This document shows, piece by piece, positions 52,696-61,843 of a DNA stretch of 64,000 nt. The notes beneath the pieces were generated by a model. The model ran no database searches. It worked only from the letters and a program-made list of their open reading frames with translations, and was not told where the DNA came from. Position 1 is the stretch's first letter. Each line of letters starts with the position of its first letter. This DNA is from Pontibacter sp. E15-1 (GTDB lineage Bacteria > Bacteroidota > Bacteroidia > Cytophagales > Hymenobacteraceae): positions 1 through 64,000 of the forward strand of contig NZ_JAKVIR010000023.1 in NCBI RefSeq assembly GCF_022601975.1. Direction: 5' to 3'. The position numbers and the translations under genes were made by a program.

Positions 52696-53526
52696 TTAAG
52701 CGTTCTTATTTTTAATTTGATGGGTTTTTGCTGCTAGGTTTGTTTTCTTCCTTTCCCTATCCACGAGCCATCCCCACTTATTGAAATACTGAACCATAGA
52801 CCTCAAGTGGTAATAAAATATTCTGATTTTTTTGGAAGAGGCTCTTTCATAACGATGGTAGATTCTCTCGTTTGCATAGAAAACTAGCCTACTGCATGCT
52901 CCAATTCTGCGGCACAAATCCAGATCTTCCATATACATAAAAAACCTTTCATCGAAACCTCCCACTTTTTTCAATACTGAAGTTCTGGAGAACAGAAAGC
53001 AACCCAGTAAAAAAGGAACTTCAAGGTTATGTTCGAAGCTTTCATCCTCATATTGATGTTGCCTGATCCTGCCTCTGAAAATCTTTTCGCCAAGTGGTAT
53101 TCTTCTGGCAAACATATCCAGCGGACTCGGAATGAGCCTGCACGAGAGTTGGATAGATTCATCAGGGTAAACCACTTTAGGGGATACTAAGCCGACTTCG
53201 TTATTGGCTTCCATATATGTGAAGAGGTTGTCCAACACGGAGCTACCAAAATACACATCTGGGTTAAGGATAAGGCAATACTTACTGTCCTCCAGACTTT
53301 TCTGAAGCGCATAGTTATGTGCCTTGCCGAAGCCCACATTTTGATTATTATAATGGTATAACAGGCGCGAATCCCGAACTACTTCATTTCTTAGCTTATC
53401 TGTAGGGGAGTTATCAATAATATAAAGGCGAACCTGTAGCTTCGTGTTAAGAAAGCTCTCGATTGCTTCATTCAGTATGGCTGGATCATTGCAATATGTA
53501 ACGATCGAAGCTGTAATATCAAACAT
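52696..53526 (-). CDS. Family 2 glycosyltransferase, rhamnosyltransferase-like
   Basis: 276 residues from ATG at 53526, 8 bases inside the end of the preceding gene. ITASIVTYCNDPAILNEAIES, IIDNSPTDKLR, NVGFGKAHNYAL, LILNPDVYF and FMYMEDLDLCRRI are typical of rhamnosyltransferase-like family 2 enzymes. The acceptor is unknown. Confidence 0.87.
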   Translation of the reverse strand: MFDITASIVTYCNDPAILNEAIESFLNTKLQVRLYIIDNSPTDKLRNEVVRDSRLLYHYNNQNVGFGKAHNYALQKSLEDSKYCLILNPDVYFGSSVLDNLFTYMEANNEVGLVSPKVVYPDESIQLSCRLIPSPLDMFARRIPLGEKIFRGRIRQHQYEDESFEHNLEVPFLLGCFLFSRTSVLKKVGGFDERFFMYMEDLDLCRRIGACSRLVFYANERIYHRYERASSKKIRIFYYHLRSMVQYFNKWGWLVDRERKKTNLAAKTHQIKNKNA

Positions 53527-54673
53527 GTTGCCCTTCGTTTTTGTAAAGAAGCACGCTGAAAAGCTCTTTCCACCCAACAACTTCTAATTTGGTTCGAGGC
53601 TGATTCTCGCACTCGGTTTTATCAAACACAAGGCAATTGTTAAGTGCCGCTTCCATGGCATCAGCAAGTTTTGGAGGGTTATCGGGCTCTACAAATTTTG
53701 CCTTGCTATAGCCTTCAGCTGTCTCCTTTGCATATGGGAGATTTGCCAGGAGCATAGGTTTGTTATACTCCCTGAACTCTGTAATAGGCAAACCCCACGT
53801 CTCAAGTTTGGACGGAAATAGAAGGCAATCGGCTTCAGCATATATGTCAAACACTTCATTTCGGGGTAGCAAACCCTTCCACTCAATCAACGGATCATTT
53901 TTATATAGCCTGTATAAGTGTGCTGCATATTTATTCTCATTTCCCGCTAAGGTGACTATTAATTTGAAGTTATGGTAGCCCCTCTGCTGCAATAGCTTAG
54001 ACGCTTCAAATGCCACTTCAAAATTTTTGAATACTCTTGGAAAGCTCGGGTAAAAGAATATGAAGTTTTGCTTCAGGCCATTTTGGGCAAGTAGCTTTTT
54101 TGAGTGGTTTAGTATTGCAGAACCAGGCTGAACATTTACTGTAGGATGAGAAACAATAATATTATCGACATTAAACAACTTCTTAAATTCTTCTCTGAGC
54201 CATTTTTGCTGTACAATTATATAATCGTTCTTCTTTATATTTATTCTATATAGGTACTTATAAAACGCTGAAAATGCCACTAATTTAGGCTCCATCTTAA
54301 GGGTCTCTAAGGTAGTACTGTAAAAAGGAGTTGAATTATGGCAATAAACAGCTTTTATCTTTGCGTCTATGTTCGGGGACATATCATGTAAAGAAAGCCA
54401 CAATAGGGGAGAAAGCTCCCGAGAAAGCTTTTTAAAATAAAAGTATTCATACCATATGCGTCTGAACCAAGAAGATTTGGCATCCTCATACTCTATGTAT
54501 GTAACATGTTTAGTTTGAAAGAAACTTTTCTTATGAACTAGAGCAACGATATTGTAATCTTGATGAAGATAAGTGTCTAAATATGCAAGGCAATCTGATA
54601 AAATTGAGAGTATACCCCCTTCAACCATATTGATTCCTGATACCACAATTGTTTGCTTAGGTTTTTTGCTCAT
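53519..54673 (-). CDS. Family 4-type glycosyltransferase
   Basis: 384 residues. GT-B fold: VVSGINMVEGGILSILSDCL near the N-terminus, FFYPSFPRVFKNFEVAFEA in the middle, and the donor-binding CLLFPSKLETWGLPITEF with the EXE-like ETWGLPITE motif. Retaining transferase on a glycan intermediate, substrate unknown. Overlaps the following gene by 8 bases. Confidence 0.87.
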   Translation of the reverse strand: MSKKPKQTIVVSGINMVEGGILSILSDCLAYLDTYLHQDYNIVALVHKKSFFQTKHVTYIEYEDAKSSWFRRIWYEYFYFKKLSRELSPLLWLSLHDMSPNIDAKIKAVYCHNSTPFYSTTLETLKMEPKLVAFSAFYKYLYRINIKKNDYIIVQQKWLREEFKKLFNVDNIIVSHPTVNVQPGSAILNHSKKLLAQNGLKQNFIFFYPSFPRVFKNFEVAFEASKLLQQRGYHNFKLIVTLAGNENKYAAHLYRLYKNDPLIEWKGLLPRNEVFDIYAEADCLLFPSKLETWGLPITEFREYNKPMLLANLPYAKETAEGYSKAKFVEPDNPPKLADAMEAALNNCLVFDKTECENQPRTKLEVVGWKELFSVLLYKNEGQHV

Positions 54674-54817
54674 CGGTTTTCGTCAGAGATGTAGCTTATA
54701 AATATAAAGTGATCATTAATCCTTAACCTGGGAGCCCCTATTTCATAGCTTAACTTTTTTACGCTATAGTTAAAGTCTTATAATGCTTTATCAACGAAAC
54801 TGTAGCACTAATCATGT

Positions 54818-56080
54818 CTAACGATTTAAAATTAAGTTCGCTTTATACTGCCTGTATGTAAAATTAAAGATAAAGAGAAATAGAAAGAAACCTAGTACTG
54901 AATAGTTGCCAAACCTGAAAAGCCTCATCAAAAAGAATAGGAGACAACCATTGTTAATAAGCCACAAATTTTTTGATAACTGATTGTAAGAATTATCAAA
55001 TTTCTTAATATTAAGAGCATACAGGAAGACAAGAGAAAGGAGTAAACCGAAAAGGCCAAGCTCAGATAAAATTCTTAGCAATAAAGAGTTTGCGTCATCT
55101 TTATTAAACTCTACTTCTTTATAGCTCTGTGTTTGAAAGTTATAAACTTTATCTCTGTATTTGTCATAATTATACCTATGAGTACCCAAACCAGATCCAA
55201 AAATTGGATTATGCCTAAGTGATTCCAGGGTTATTTGAAAATTAATATATAGTGTGTAAGTGCTTAGGTTTACATCACCCAATTTTTGGGATTGTTTAGG
55301 GTTTATAACGCTTACAGTATCGTCAATCCTGTATTTAATGAATGGTACCTTGACATATATAAAATATAGCATTGATCCTATTACAACGGCAGCCAAAGCA
55401 GTATAGAAAATATACGACTTTCTCATTTTCATGCTTAGTAAGTTGTATTTGTTAAGTGCTATAATGATAAAAGAAGCAACTAACCCAAACATGGCTACAC
55501 CTGACATAGTAAGCAGCCATGTGATAAATATCAGCCAAGCCTGCTTATGAGAAATCAGAGATGTCTCACTTTTAAACAAGAGTTTATTTATTGCTAAGAA
55601 AAAGGCAGGAGCAAGGGCTATGGCCAAATGTGCTGGCTCGCTTACAATAGATGTTACTTTATATTTGTAGCCATATTCGATATTAAAAAATATATATGTT
55701 AATTCCTGAATGATTCCAAGAACGCATACTAAGTAACAGGATTTTAGATATATACGAAATACTTCAATTACATCGTATTTATTGATCTTTATAATTAAAT
55801 AATAAGGTATTGATGAAATAAGTATTGCGATAACTTGTTTTATTGGCGAAGTTATAGGGTACTCATTGAGAAGTGTTTTTACTAAGCTGATAAAAAAAAT
55901 TAGAAGCAATATAATTAGAAACTTTCTGTCAATGGGTAACTGCTGCTTTACAATGTAGTACAGTATAACAACTACTGAAAAAATTATATAATAGAAATAA
56001 AAGTCAAAGGGAGTTCTGGTGAGCACAAAGTCATCCAAGAAGAGAGTGAATATGGTAATGAAACTGAGAATTCTTTTCAT
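54818..56080 (-). CDS. Polymerase-like membrane protein of glycan locus
   Basis: 420 residues with about 11 predicted membrane helices and a large loop with NPIFGSGLGTHRYNYDKY, the Wzy/O-antigen ligase type of loop (G.G..H). AT-rich. It starts 3 bases after the family 2 transferase gene (56084) stops, so it is in the same operon. With the protein at 51414 this makes two Wzy/WaaL-like proteins in one locus; which is polymerase and which ligase cannot be told. Confidence 0.78.
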   Translation of the reverse strand: MKRILSFITIFTLFLDDFVLTRTPFDFYFYYIIFSVVVILYYIVKQQLPIDRKFLIILLLIFFISLVKTLLNEYPITSPIKQVIAILISSIPYYLIIKINKYDVIEVFRIYLKSCYLVCVLGIIQELTYIFFNIEYGYKYKVTSIVSEPAHLAIALAPAFFLAINKLLFKSETSLISHKQAWLIFITWLLTMSGVAMFGLVASFIIIALNKYNLLSMKMRKSYIFYTALAAVVIGSMLYFIYVKVPFIKYRIDDTVSVINPKQSQKLGDVNLSTYTLYINFQITLESLRHNPIFGSGLGTHRYNYDKYRDKVYNFQTQSYKEVEFNKDDANSLLLRILSELGLFGLLLSLVFLYALNIKKFDNSYNQLSKNLWLINNGCLLFFLMRLFRFGNYSVLGFFLFLFIFNFTYRQYKANLILNR

Positions 56081-56083
56081 ACC

Positions 56084-56890
56084 TTACTTGGATATGGATA
56101 ACATCGTTCTTATATAAAACTTGGAAAGCGCAATAATGTATTCTGCCTTGCTGATTAAGCTGTTTCGTCCGCCGGTTTTTACTTTTGCTCTATATGCCTC
56201 TTTAAATACCCGAATATTGCTGTTGCTGAAGCCTCCCACCCGCATCAGCACAGTTATCTGCTCCATATGTGAGGCAATAAGCTTTTCCCTTGGCCTAAGC
56301 AGGAACTCATAGTCTGCAGCAATTTTAAAACTTATGTCAAACATCCCATACTTTCTAAATAAGTACACATTGTGAAATGCACCGACATGACCTATATCCA
56401 TAAATTTTCTAAATCGTTGCCATGACCATGGCTCGCCTTTTATTCTTATCGGTTTCAATCCAAAGTCTACAAGTTGTATTTTGGCAGATATGAATTCGAG
56501 GTTTGGATTATTGGCCTGTTTAATATGATCTACAAATTGCTCAACGGCTTTAGACAAAACAACATCATCAGCACCTACAAAGGCAATCCATTCGCCTGTT
56601 GCCAGCAATATGGCCTTGTTCCAAGCATCATAAATACCTTTGTCTGGTTCACTGATCCAGAACGAAATGCGATCGTCATATTTTTTAATGATATCAAGTG
56701 TGCTATCAGATGAACCGCCGTCAATAATGATGTACTCTATATTTTTATACGTCTGACTGAGAATACTCAAGATAGTTTGCTCCAAGTAAGCCGCTCCATT
56801 GTAAACAGCCGTTACAATAGTGACTCTGGGAAAATCAAGGTTACTCAAGGCGTTGATTTCTTTCCGACTGTTGCCTCCTTCTACTCTCAT
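56084..56890 (-). CDS. Family 2 glycosyltransferase, WcaA-like
   Basis: 268 residues. VTIVTAVYNGAAYLEQTI, YIIIDGGSSDSTLDII, GIYDAWNKAI and the DxD-type FVGADDVVL mark a GT-A fold family 2 enzyme like the colanic acid transferases. Cytosolic face of the inner membrane. The donor and acceptor are unknown. Confidence 0.87.
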   Translation of the reverse strand: MRVEGGNSRKEINALSNLDFPRVTIVTAVYNGAAYLEQTILSILSQTYKNIEYIIIDGGSSDSTLDIIKKYDDRISFWISEPDKGIYDAWNKAILLATGEWIAFVGADDVVLSKAVEQFVDHIKQANNPNLEFISAKIQLVDFGLKPIRIKGEPWSWQRFRKFMDIGHVGAFHNVYLFRKYGMFDISFKIAADYEFLLRPREKLIASHMEQITVLMRVGGFSNSNIRVFKEAYRAKVKTGGRNSLISKAEYIIALSKFYIRTMLSISK

Positions 56891-56926
56891 CTACCAATTC
56901 GTTTCAATGTGATCTGAGTGCCAAGG

Positions 56927-58039
56927 CTAATAAATACTTTTATTAATGAAATTGCTGAATTTATTTATGTAGGCTGCCACATTTGAATCAAATGCTCTAT
57001 TAGTTATTTTAACTGAAGCTTTTAACTGTAATACTTTCGCCATCGCAGCTACGCTACCGGGAGTATAGACTGATATTTTGTCAGAGAATTTTTCGATCTC
57101 GAATATTTTCTCTTTATCAGCTTCATCACCAGGCATGATTACATGGCATCCGGCATATAAGCCTTCATATATTGTTCTGCCAATACAAAACTGAGGGTCT
57201 GCTCGTAAGATGTAATCACTAACTAAATATACATTTTCTATATTGGGCTCTTCGCCATAAAACTCAATGCGAGAGTCTTCTTTTGCAAGGTCTTTACAGT
57301 AATTCAGAAAGTGCTTGTCACCGCCATCACCAACAACAAGCAAAATTGCATCTTTATTGATGACTTGTTTAAAGGCTTTGATCACTAAGTCAACCCCTTT
57401 TATTTTAACGACTTTTCCAATGATAGAGAAAATGGTTTTTCCACCCTGAATTTTGACTTTAGTGTATATCTCCTCAATATTTATAGCAGATAAGTGTTGC
57501 ATATCAAAAGGGTTGTTCAGAACGATACTGTTCTTAAGGGGTAGGTTTCGGAAAGGCTTTTCCGTTGCTTCGTCGATATAAATGACGCCAGCAGCCATTT
57601 CTAAGGATTTGATCGCCTTCAGGTTAGAACCGTCAAAAATATCCCTAATATGTATGATAAATTTAAAATCACTGTTGATGATATCGTGTAACACAAGCGA
57701 GTTCAGATGAATGTAATCGTAGTCGTTGGATTTGATAAAATGATAAATGCTGGCGGCATCTTTCAGCCACAGCATTTTTGTCAGTTTCAGGATAAGCTTA
57801 CTCGCGTTTTTACCAATGTAACTTGGGTCGAATGGCAAATGAAATTCGTGAATAGAACGAACGTTGCTACCAAAAAAACTGCGGACTTGCTCAAGATCAT
57901 TTTTCCTGAAGAATCGCCTACGGATAACCAAATCCACCTCCACATCCCTCAGATTTCGGATAAGTGTCTGTAGGCTTCTTGAAGCACCATAAAGACTAGT
58001 ATCGTGGGTAATGAAGAGAACTCTCTTTTTGTTTAGCAT
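56927..58039 (-). CDS. Family 4-type glycosyltransferase
   Basis: 370 residues from ATG at 58039; an upstream ATG at 58069 would overlap wbpG and adds residues unlike the family. RVLFITHDTSLYGASRSLQ at the N-terminus, SIIGKVVKIKGVDLVIKAF and LLVVGDGGDKHF in the middle, and a donor-site region with IGRTIYEGLYAGCHVIMPG. GT-B fold, substrate unknown. First glycosyltransferase after the amidotransferase module. Confidence 0.85.
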   Translation of the reverse strand: MLNKKRVLFITHDTSLYGASRSLQTLIRNLRDVEVDLVIRRRFFRKNDLEQVRSFFGSNVRSIHEFHLPFDPSYIGKNASKLILKLTKMLWLKDAASIYHFIKSNDYDYIHLNSLVLHDIINSDFKFIIHIRDIFDGSNLKAIKSLEMAAGVIYIDEATEKPFRNLPLKNSIVLNNPFDMQHLSAINIEEIYTKVKIQGGKTIFSIIGKVVKIKGVDLVIKAFKQVINKDAILLVVGDGGDKHFLNYCKDLAKEDSRIEFYGEEPNIENVYLVSDYILRADPQFCIGRTIYEGLYAGCHVIMPGDEADKEKIFEIEKFSDKISVYTPGSVAAMAKVLQLKASVKITNRAFDSNVAAYINKFSNFINKSIY

Positions 58040-58046
58040 CAGTTTC

Positions 58047-59168
58047 TTACTTCTTCCCGAGAAAGGCATGCTTTGCTTTGCTTAACTTGCTTTTTATGGC
58101 ACTAAAAGATGGGTAATGGCTATGGGGTATGGGTTGCTGTGACATTATTTTATCGAACTCATCACGAGAGATATCGAATTTTTTTAGCATATATTCAATA
58201 TCATCATTCAGTTTCCCCTGATCATACAATTCTTTAGACATTTCCATCAAGCCTTCTTCTCTGCTTAGCTGATTTGTTAAGACAAGGCTTGAGATATGGG
58301 CGCGCCTCTTGTCTATGCCGAACTTGAAAGGTAAAATATATACCTGATAAAATTGAGTGAATTTTGATTCCCAATGTTTCCCTCCATAATCTCTCCAATT
58401 CAGTTTTTCCTTCAAAAACTCCATTGCCTCAGACTTATTGTATGGCAGGTAATTAAGTAGAGGCACCGTCTTAACTTTATTGAAATATGAATACCTCCAA
58501 TATTCAAATGTGCTGAACATGGGGTAGCTGCTCAACTTTTTAAAGCTGCCATATTTCTTATAGATAGCGTTGATATTGCGGCTATCAATCTTGTTGACAT
58601 AAAACCATGATTGCGGCATTACGTTCTCAGTCGCGAAATTAGTGCCGCTCAAAAAATAACTGACCTTGTGTTCCTTAGCTATCCGATCCAATATCACAAA
58701 GATAGCATTGTCCGTGACAACTTCGATGTCAACAACTGACGCCTTTAAATAAGCAAGCTGTATGTCTTTAAATTCTTCCCAGTCAACAACATATGTATAA
58801 AGGTCAATGTCCAATTTCTTTACTATGTTCTCGATATTCTTTACGGCGAGTTCTGAATTCCATCCGTTATCTAAATGTACGCCCAGTGGTCGCAAGCCTA
58901 ACTCTTTCGCACAATAAGCCAGGTAGGAGCTATCAACGCCTCCACTCAATCCAATAATACAGTCATAGTCCTTGCTTTTGCCTGCCTCTTTAATTTCTGC
59001 TACTAGCTTTTGAAGCTTTGCTTTTTTCTCCTCATCCGTATAATAAAGCACTTTAGCCATTGCGTCAAATTCATGGCAATGGTTACAAACGCCTTCATCA
59101 TCAAATTGGATAGCAGCATCCGATGTATCCATAATACATCGGATGCAAATCTGGTAAGCTCTTTTCAT
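58047..59168 (-). CDS. wbpG: N-acetyl sugar amidotransferase (WbpG/PseA-like)
   Basis: 373 residues. Two Cys pairs (CIRCIMDTSD, CNHCHEFD) near the N-terminus suggest a zinc site; the PP-loop ATP site LSGGVDSSYLAYC follows at about 74-82. In Pseudomonas aeruginosa WbpG works with HisH2 and HisF2 to turn the 3-acetamido group of a UDP-sugar uronic acid into an acetamidino group, using ammonia from glutamine. The two partner genes lie directly upstream here, which strongly supports that role. Confidence 0.9.
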   Translation of the reverse strand: MKRAYQICIRCIMDTSDAAIQFDDEGVCNHCHEFDAMAKVLYYTDEEKKAKLQKLVAEIKEAGKSKDYDCIIGLSGGVDSSYLAYCAKELGLRPLGVHLDNGWNSELAVKNIENIVKKLDIDLYTYVVDWEEFKDIQLAYLKASVVDIEVVTDNAIFVILDRIAKEHKVSYFLSGTNFATENVMPQSWFYVNKIDSRNINAIYKKYGSFKKLSSYPMFSTFEYWRYSYFNKVKTVPLLNYLPYNKSEAMEFLKEKLNWRDYGGKHWESKFTQFYQVYILPFKFGIDKRRAHISSLVLTNQLSREEGLMEMSKELYDQGKLNDDIEYMLKKFDISRDEFDKIMSQQPIPHSHYPSFSAIKSKLSKAKHAFLGKK

Positions 59169-59172
59169 TTTT

Positions 59173-59934
59173 TTAGTTTAACGATGCTTCAAGCTCAGCA
59201 TATTCAGGATATGTAATCAGCACTGCACGGTGCTTGCCATGAAAAACAAACATGCTTCCTGCCGCAACAGCGGAAGCACCCCCTCTTGTTTTAGCTTCTC
59301 TAAAATCTGCTAATTTACCAGCTCCACCACTGGCTACTATAGGGATGTGTACACTGCTTGAAATCTTATTTAATAAATCAATATCATATCCCTCACCTGT
59401 GCCATCTCGATCGATAGAGTTGACAATAATCTCACCTGCCCCTAATTGCTCTACTCTTTTAGCTAAGTCAACCGGCGAGATCCTTACTTTTTTTTGGCCT
59501 GACTCAATAAACACCTCTGCCTTCCCGAATATGCTCTTCTTTATGTCAATTGCCACAACAATACTTTGGCTTCCAAACTGAGCGGCTGCCTCTTCAATCA
59601 GGTTTGGGTTTAAATGTGCTGCAGTATTCAGAATAACTTTTTCTGCTCCTACGTTTATGATCCTTCTTACCTCATCGATATGGGATATCCCCCCACCATA
59701 ACCAAATGGCATAAAGCACTCAGCAGCAATCTCCGAGATCATTTTAAAATTTGGGCCGCGTTTCTCAATAGTTGCGGTAATATCCATGAAAATGAGTTCA
59801 TCAACTTCCTTATCATTGAATATCTTTACTGCATTTATCGGGTCCCCAACGTATTTAGGGTCTTTGAACTTTACCGTTTTTACTAATCCTTGGCCCCGAA
59901 GCAACAGGCATGGTATAACTCTGGTTTTCAACAT
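59173..59934 (-). CDS. hisF: HisF2-like subunit of the sugar amidotransferase
   Basis: 253 residues from ATG at 59934. (beta/alpha)8 barrel like HisF, with FGYGGGISHIDEVRRI and IVASGGAGKLADFR. The catalytic Asp of true HisF (in PCLDV near residue 11) is replaced: the sequence reads IPCLLLRGQGLVKT. The second Asp (VVAIDIKKS) is kept. This fits HisF2, which channels ammonia to WbpG rather than making imidazole glycerol phosphate. It lies between hisH2 and wbpG. Confidence 0.9.
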   Translation of the reverse strand: MLKTRVIPCLLLRGQGLVKTVKFKDPKYVGDPINAVKIFNDKEVDELIFMDITATIEKRGPNFKMISEIAAECFMPFGYGGGISHIDEVRRIINVGAEKVILNTAAHLNPNLIEEAAAQFGSQSIVVAIDIKKSIFGKAEVFIESGQKKVRISPVDLAKRVEQLGAGEIIVNSIDRDGTGEGYDIDLLNKISSSVHIPIVASGGAGKLADFREAKTRGGASAVAAGSMFVFHGKHRAVLITYPEYAELEASLN

Positions 59935-59941
59935 AGTGGCG

Positions 59942-60556
59942 CTATAAGTTGGCAAAGTTACTTAATAATCTCATTCCGAACTTGTGGCTTTTTTCAGGAT
60001 GGAATTGCACACCCATGATGTTGTTCTTTTCGATTGCCGAGGTAAAGTCAAACCCATAGTGTGTTTTCAGTAATTCGTCTTGGGGCTGATTACAGGCAAA
60101 ATGGTAGGAGTGCACAAAGTAAAATCTGAGCTCCTCCAGCATATCTTTCAAAAGGGCACTCTGTTTTGAATTTGCGACTAGGTTCCACCCCATATGAGGC
60201 ACTTTAAGGCCGCTATTTGCACCGTCAAAACTGAACCTTACGCTCTGGCCGTCTATCCAGCCTAATCCTGATTCGTGCCCTTCTTCGCTTCTGTTTCCCA
60301 GCAGTTGCATACCTAGGCAAATGCCCAGCACAGGCACTTTCTGTTCCAGGGCCTTCCAATTTAGCAGCTCTACCATACCTCGCGCTCTGAGCTGTGCCAT
60401 TCCATTATCAAATGCCCCTACACCTGGCAACAACAGTTTCTCTGCTCTCTCAATTTCTTGAAGCGAGGAGCTTATCTGTGCTTTTGCCCCTATTTTTTTA
60501 AGCATGTTCAGTATTGAGCCCAGATTGCCAAGGCCATAGTCTATTATTGTGATCAT
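59942..60556 (-). CDS. hisH: HisH2-like glutaminase subunit
   Basis: 204 residues. Class I glutaminase with the nucleophile Cys in GICLGMQLLG and His/Glu in GVQFHPEKSH, plus the gatekeeper region LLPGVGAFDNGM. It would release ammonia from glutamine for HisF2 and WbpG. Because HisF2 lacks its cyclase Asp, and no other histidine gene is nearby, this is not the biosynthetic HisH. First gene of the operon running down to 51414, with a promoter box just upstream. Confidence 0.9.
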   Translation of the reverse strand: MITIIDYGLGNLGSILNMLKKIGAKAQISSSLQEIERAEKLLLPGVGAFDNGMAQLRARGMVELLNWKALEQKVPVLGICLGMQLLGNRSEEGHESGLGWIDGQSVRFSFDGANSGLKVPHMGWNLVANSKQSALLKDMLEELRFYFVHSYHFACNQPQDELLKTHYGFDFTSAIEKNNIMGVQFHPEKSHKFGMRLLSNFANL

Positions 60557-60811
60557 AGGTGTGGCGTTTCATGTAAGTATGAAACAAAGATAAGGCAGTT
60601 GGTTGATATTACTAATTGGATTAGATGGCCATTTATTACAGCTAGCACTCTTTGAAGTAGTGACAGCGAAAGGACTTTTTAAATTGTTTTTTAAGCCCTG
60701 AAAATCCTGAAAATATTCCTAAAGCTGAAATCCTACCACTGAAACATACCCTTTCTGACATCAGGGGAGGCTACTGCCGATTATTCATTCCAATAGACCC
60801 GAAAATATAAC
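60557..60811. other. 255-base gap between two minus-strand operons
   Basis: Holds the hisH2 promoter at the low end and the tail of the Wbp cassette transcript at the high end. A repeat of CCTGAAAAT occurs twice near 60700. No gene and no clear intrinsic terminator seen, so read-through from the upstream cassette into hisH2 is possible. Confidence 0.4.
60585..60592 (-). promoter_or_regulatory. Candidate promoter of the hisH2 operon
   Basis: Plus-strand CAAAGATA, read as TATCTTTG on the minus strand, 28 bases before the hisH2 ATG. A 7-bp stem-loop (GTTTCAT with ATGAAAC, 60567-60586) sits at the expected start of the transcript. Confidence 0.5.
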
Positions 60812-61834
60812 TTACTCATTTTTTGTGGCATAAATCCTTTCGATCATTTCCACTACTTTTAATCCTTCCAGAGCATTGGTAGTGATTGTGGATCTGCCTT
60901 TAAGCGTGTCTACCACATTTTCGAAGATGGAGCGGTAGTTAGAGGCAGAGCCTTTGTAGTGGACATAGTCGTTTGCAGGGTTGGAGGGGGGGAGATCTGG
61001 CATAGTATAATCCTGAATGTGGCAGTACTCTACTTCATTCATGTATTGTCCGCCGATTTTCACGCTTCCCTTGGAGCCGAGTATGGTCAAGCTGCTTTCC
61101 AGATTGGTGTCCCACACGGCTGATGAATAATTGATACTGCCCATACCCCCGTTGATGAAATCAAACGAAACAAACCCGGAGTCTTCGAAGTCTGTGGAGT
61201 GCTTGTGGGCAAAGTCATTAAACTTTGCCTGAATGTTGGTGATGTCGCCAAACAGCCAGTACATGATATCGACGAAATGCGAAAACTGCGTGAACAGGGT
61301 CCCGCCGTCCAGCTCCTTGTTTCCTTTCCAGCTGCCGGGTTTGTAGTAGCGGTCGTCGCGGTTCCAATAGCAATTGATCTGCACCATGTATACATCGCCC
61401 AGAATGTTGTTCTCGATCACATCCTTTATCCAGACAGAGGGCGGGGAGTACCTGTTCTGCATCACGCAGAATATATTCCGGGATACCTGAAGCGCCTTGA
61501 AAATAACCGCCTCACAGCCTGCCTTTGTCAGCCCCATCGGCTTTTCGCAGACCACGTGCATTTTCTTGTTTAAGGCGGCAATTGCCTGGGTGGCATGCAA
61601 TCCGTTAGGTGTACAGATGTTTACAACATCTGGCTGCTCTGCATCCAGTAATGCATCGATAGACGCGTAAAAAGGCACATCATATATTTCTGTGCCTACC
61701 TCAGAGGCGGGACGTATGTCGCAGAGGGCAATAAGCTCTGCCTCCGGATGACGCAGTATCATTTCTGCATGCCTTTTGCCAATATGGCCGCAGCCAACAA
61801 TGGCAAACTTAACTTTGTTTTCTATGTAGGTCAT
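60812..61834 (-). CDS. wbpB: WbpB-like UDP-sugar uronate 3-dehydrogenase
   Basis: 340 residues. NAD loop FAIVGCGHIGKRH, catalytic CEKPMGLTKAG, and DGGTLFTQFSHFVDIMYW. WbpB oxidises UDP-GlcNAc uronic acid at C3, coupled to WbpE, which aminates the product. Last gene of a cassette transcribed as aminotransferase, acyltransferase, dehydrogenase, with gaps of 5 and 9 bases. Paralogue of 48806-49819. Confidence 0.9.
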   Translation of the reverse strand: MTYIENKVKFAIVGCGHIGKRHAEMILRHPEAELIALCDIRPASEVGTEIYDVPFYASIDALLDAEQPDVVNICTPNGLHATQAIAALNKKMHVVCEKPMGLTKAGCEAVIFKALQVSRNIFCVMQNRYSPPSVWIKDVIENNILGDVYMVQINCYWNRDDRYYKPGSWKGNKELDGGTLFTQFSHFVDIMYWLFGDITNIQAKFNDFAHKHSTDFEDSGFVSFDFINGGMGSINYSSAVWDTNLESSLTILGSKGSVKIGGQYMNEVEYCHIQDYTMPDLPPSNPANDYVHYKGSASNYRSIFENVVDTLKGRSTITTNALEGLKVVEMIERIYATKNE

Positions 61835-61843
61835 TTGGGGTAA

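Noticed and set aside
59173..60556. hisH and hisF as part of histidine biosynthesis
   Set aside because: HisF lacks the cyclase Asp, no other his genes are present, and both lie beside wbpG within a glycan locus.
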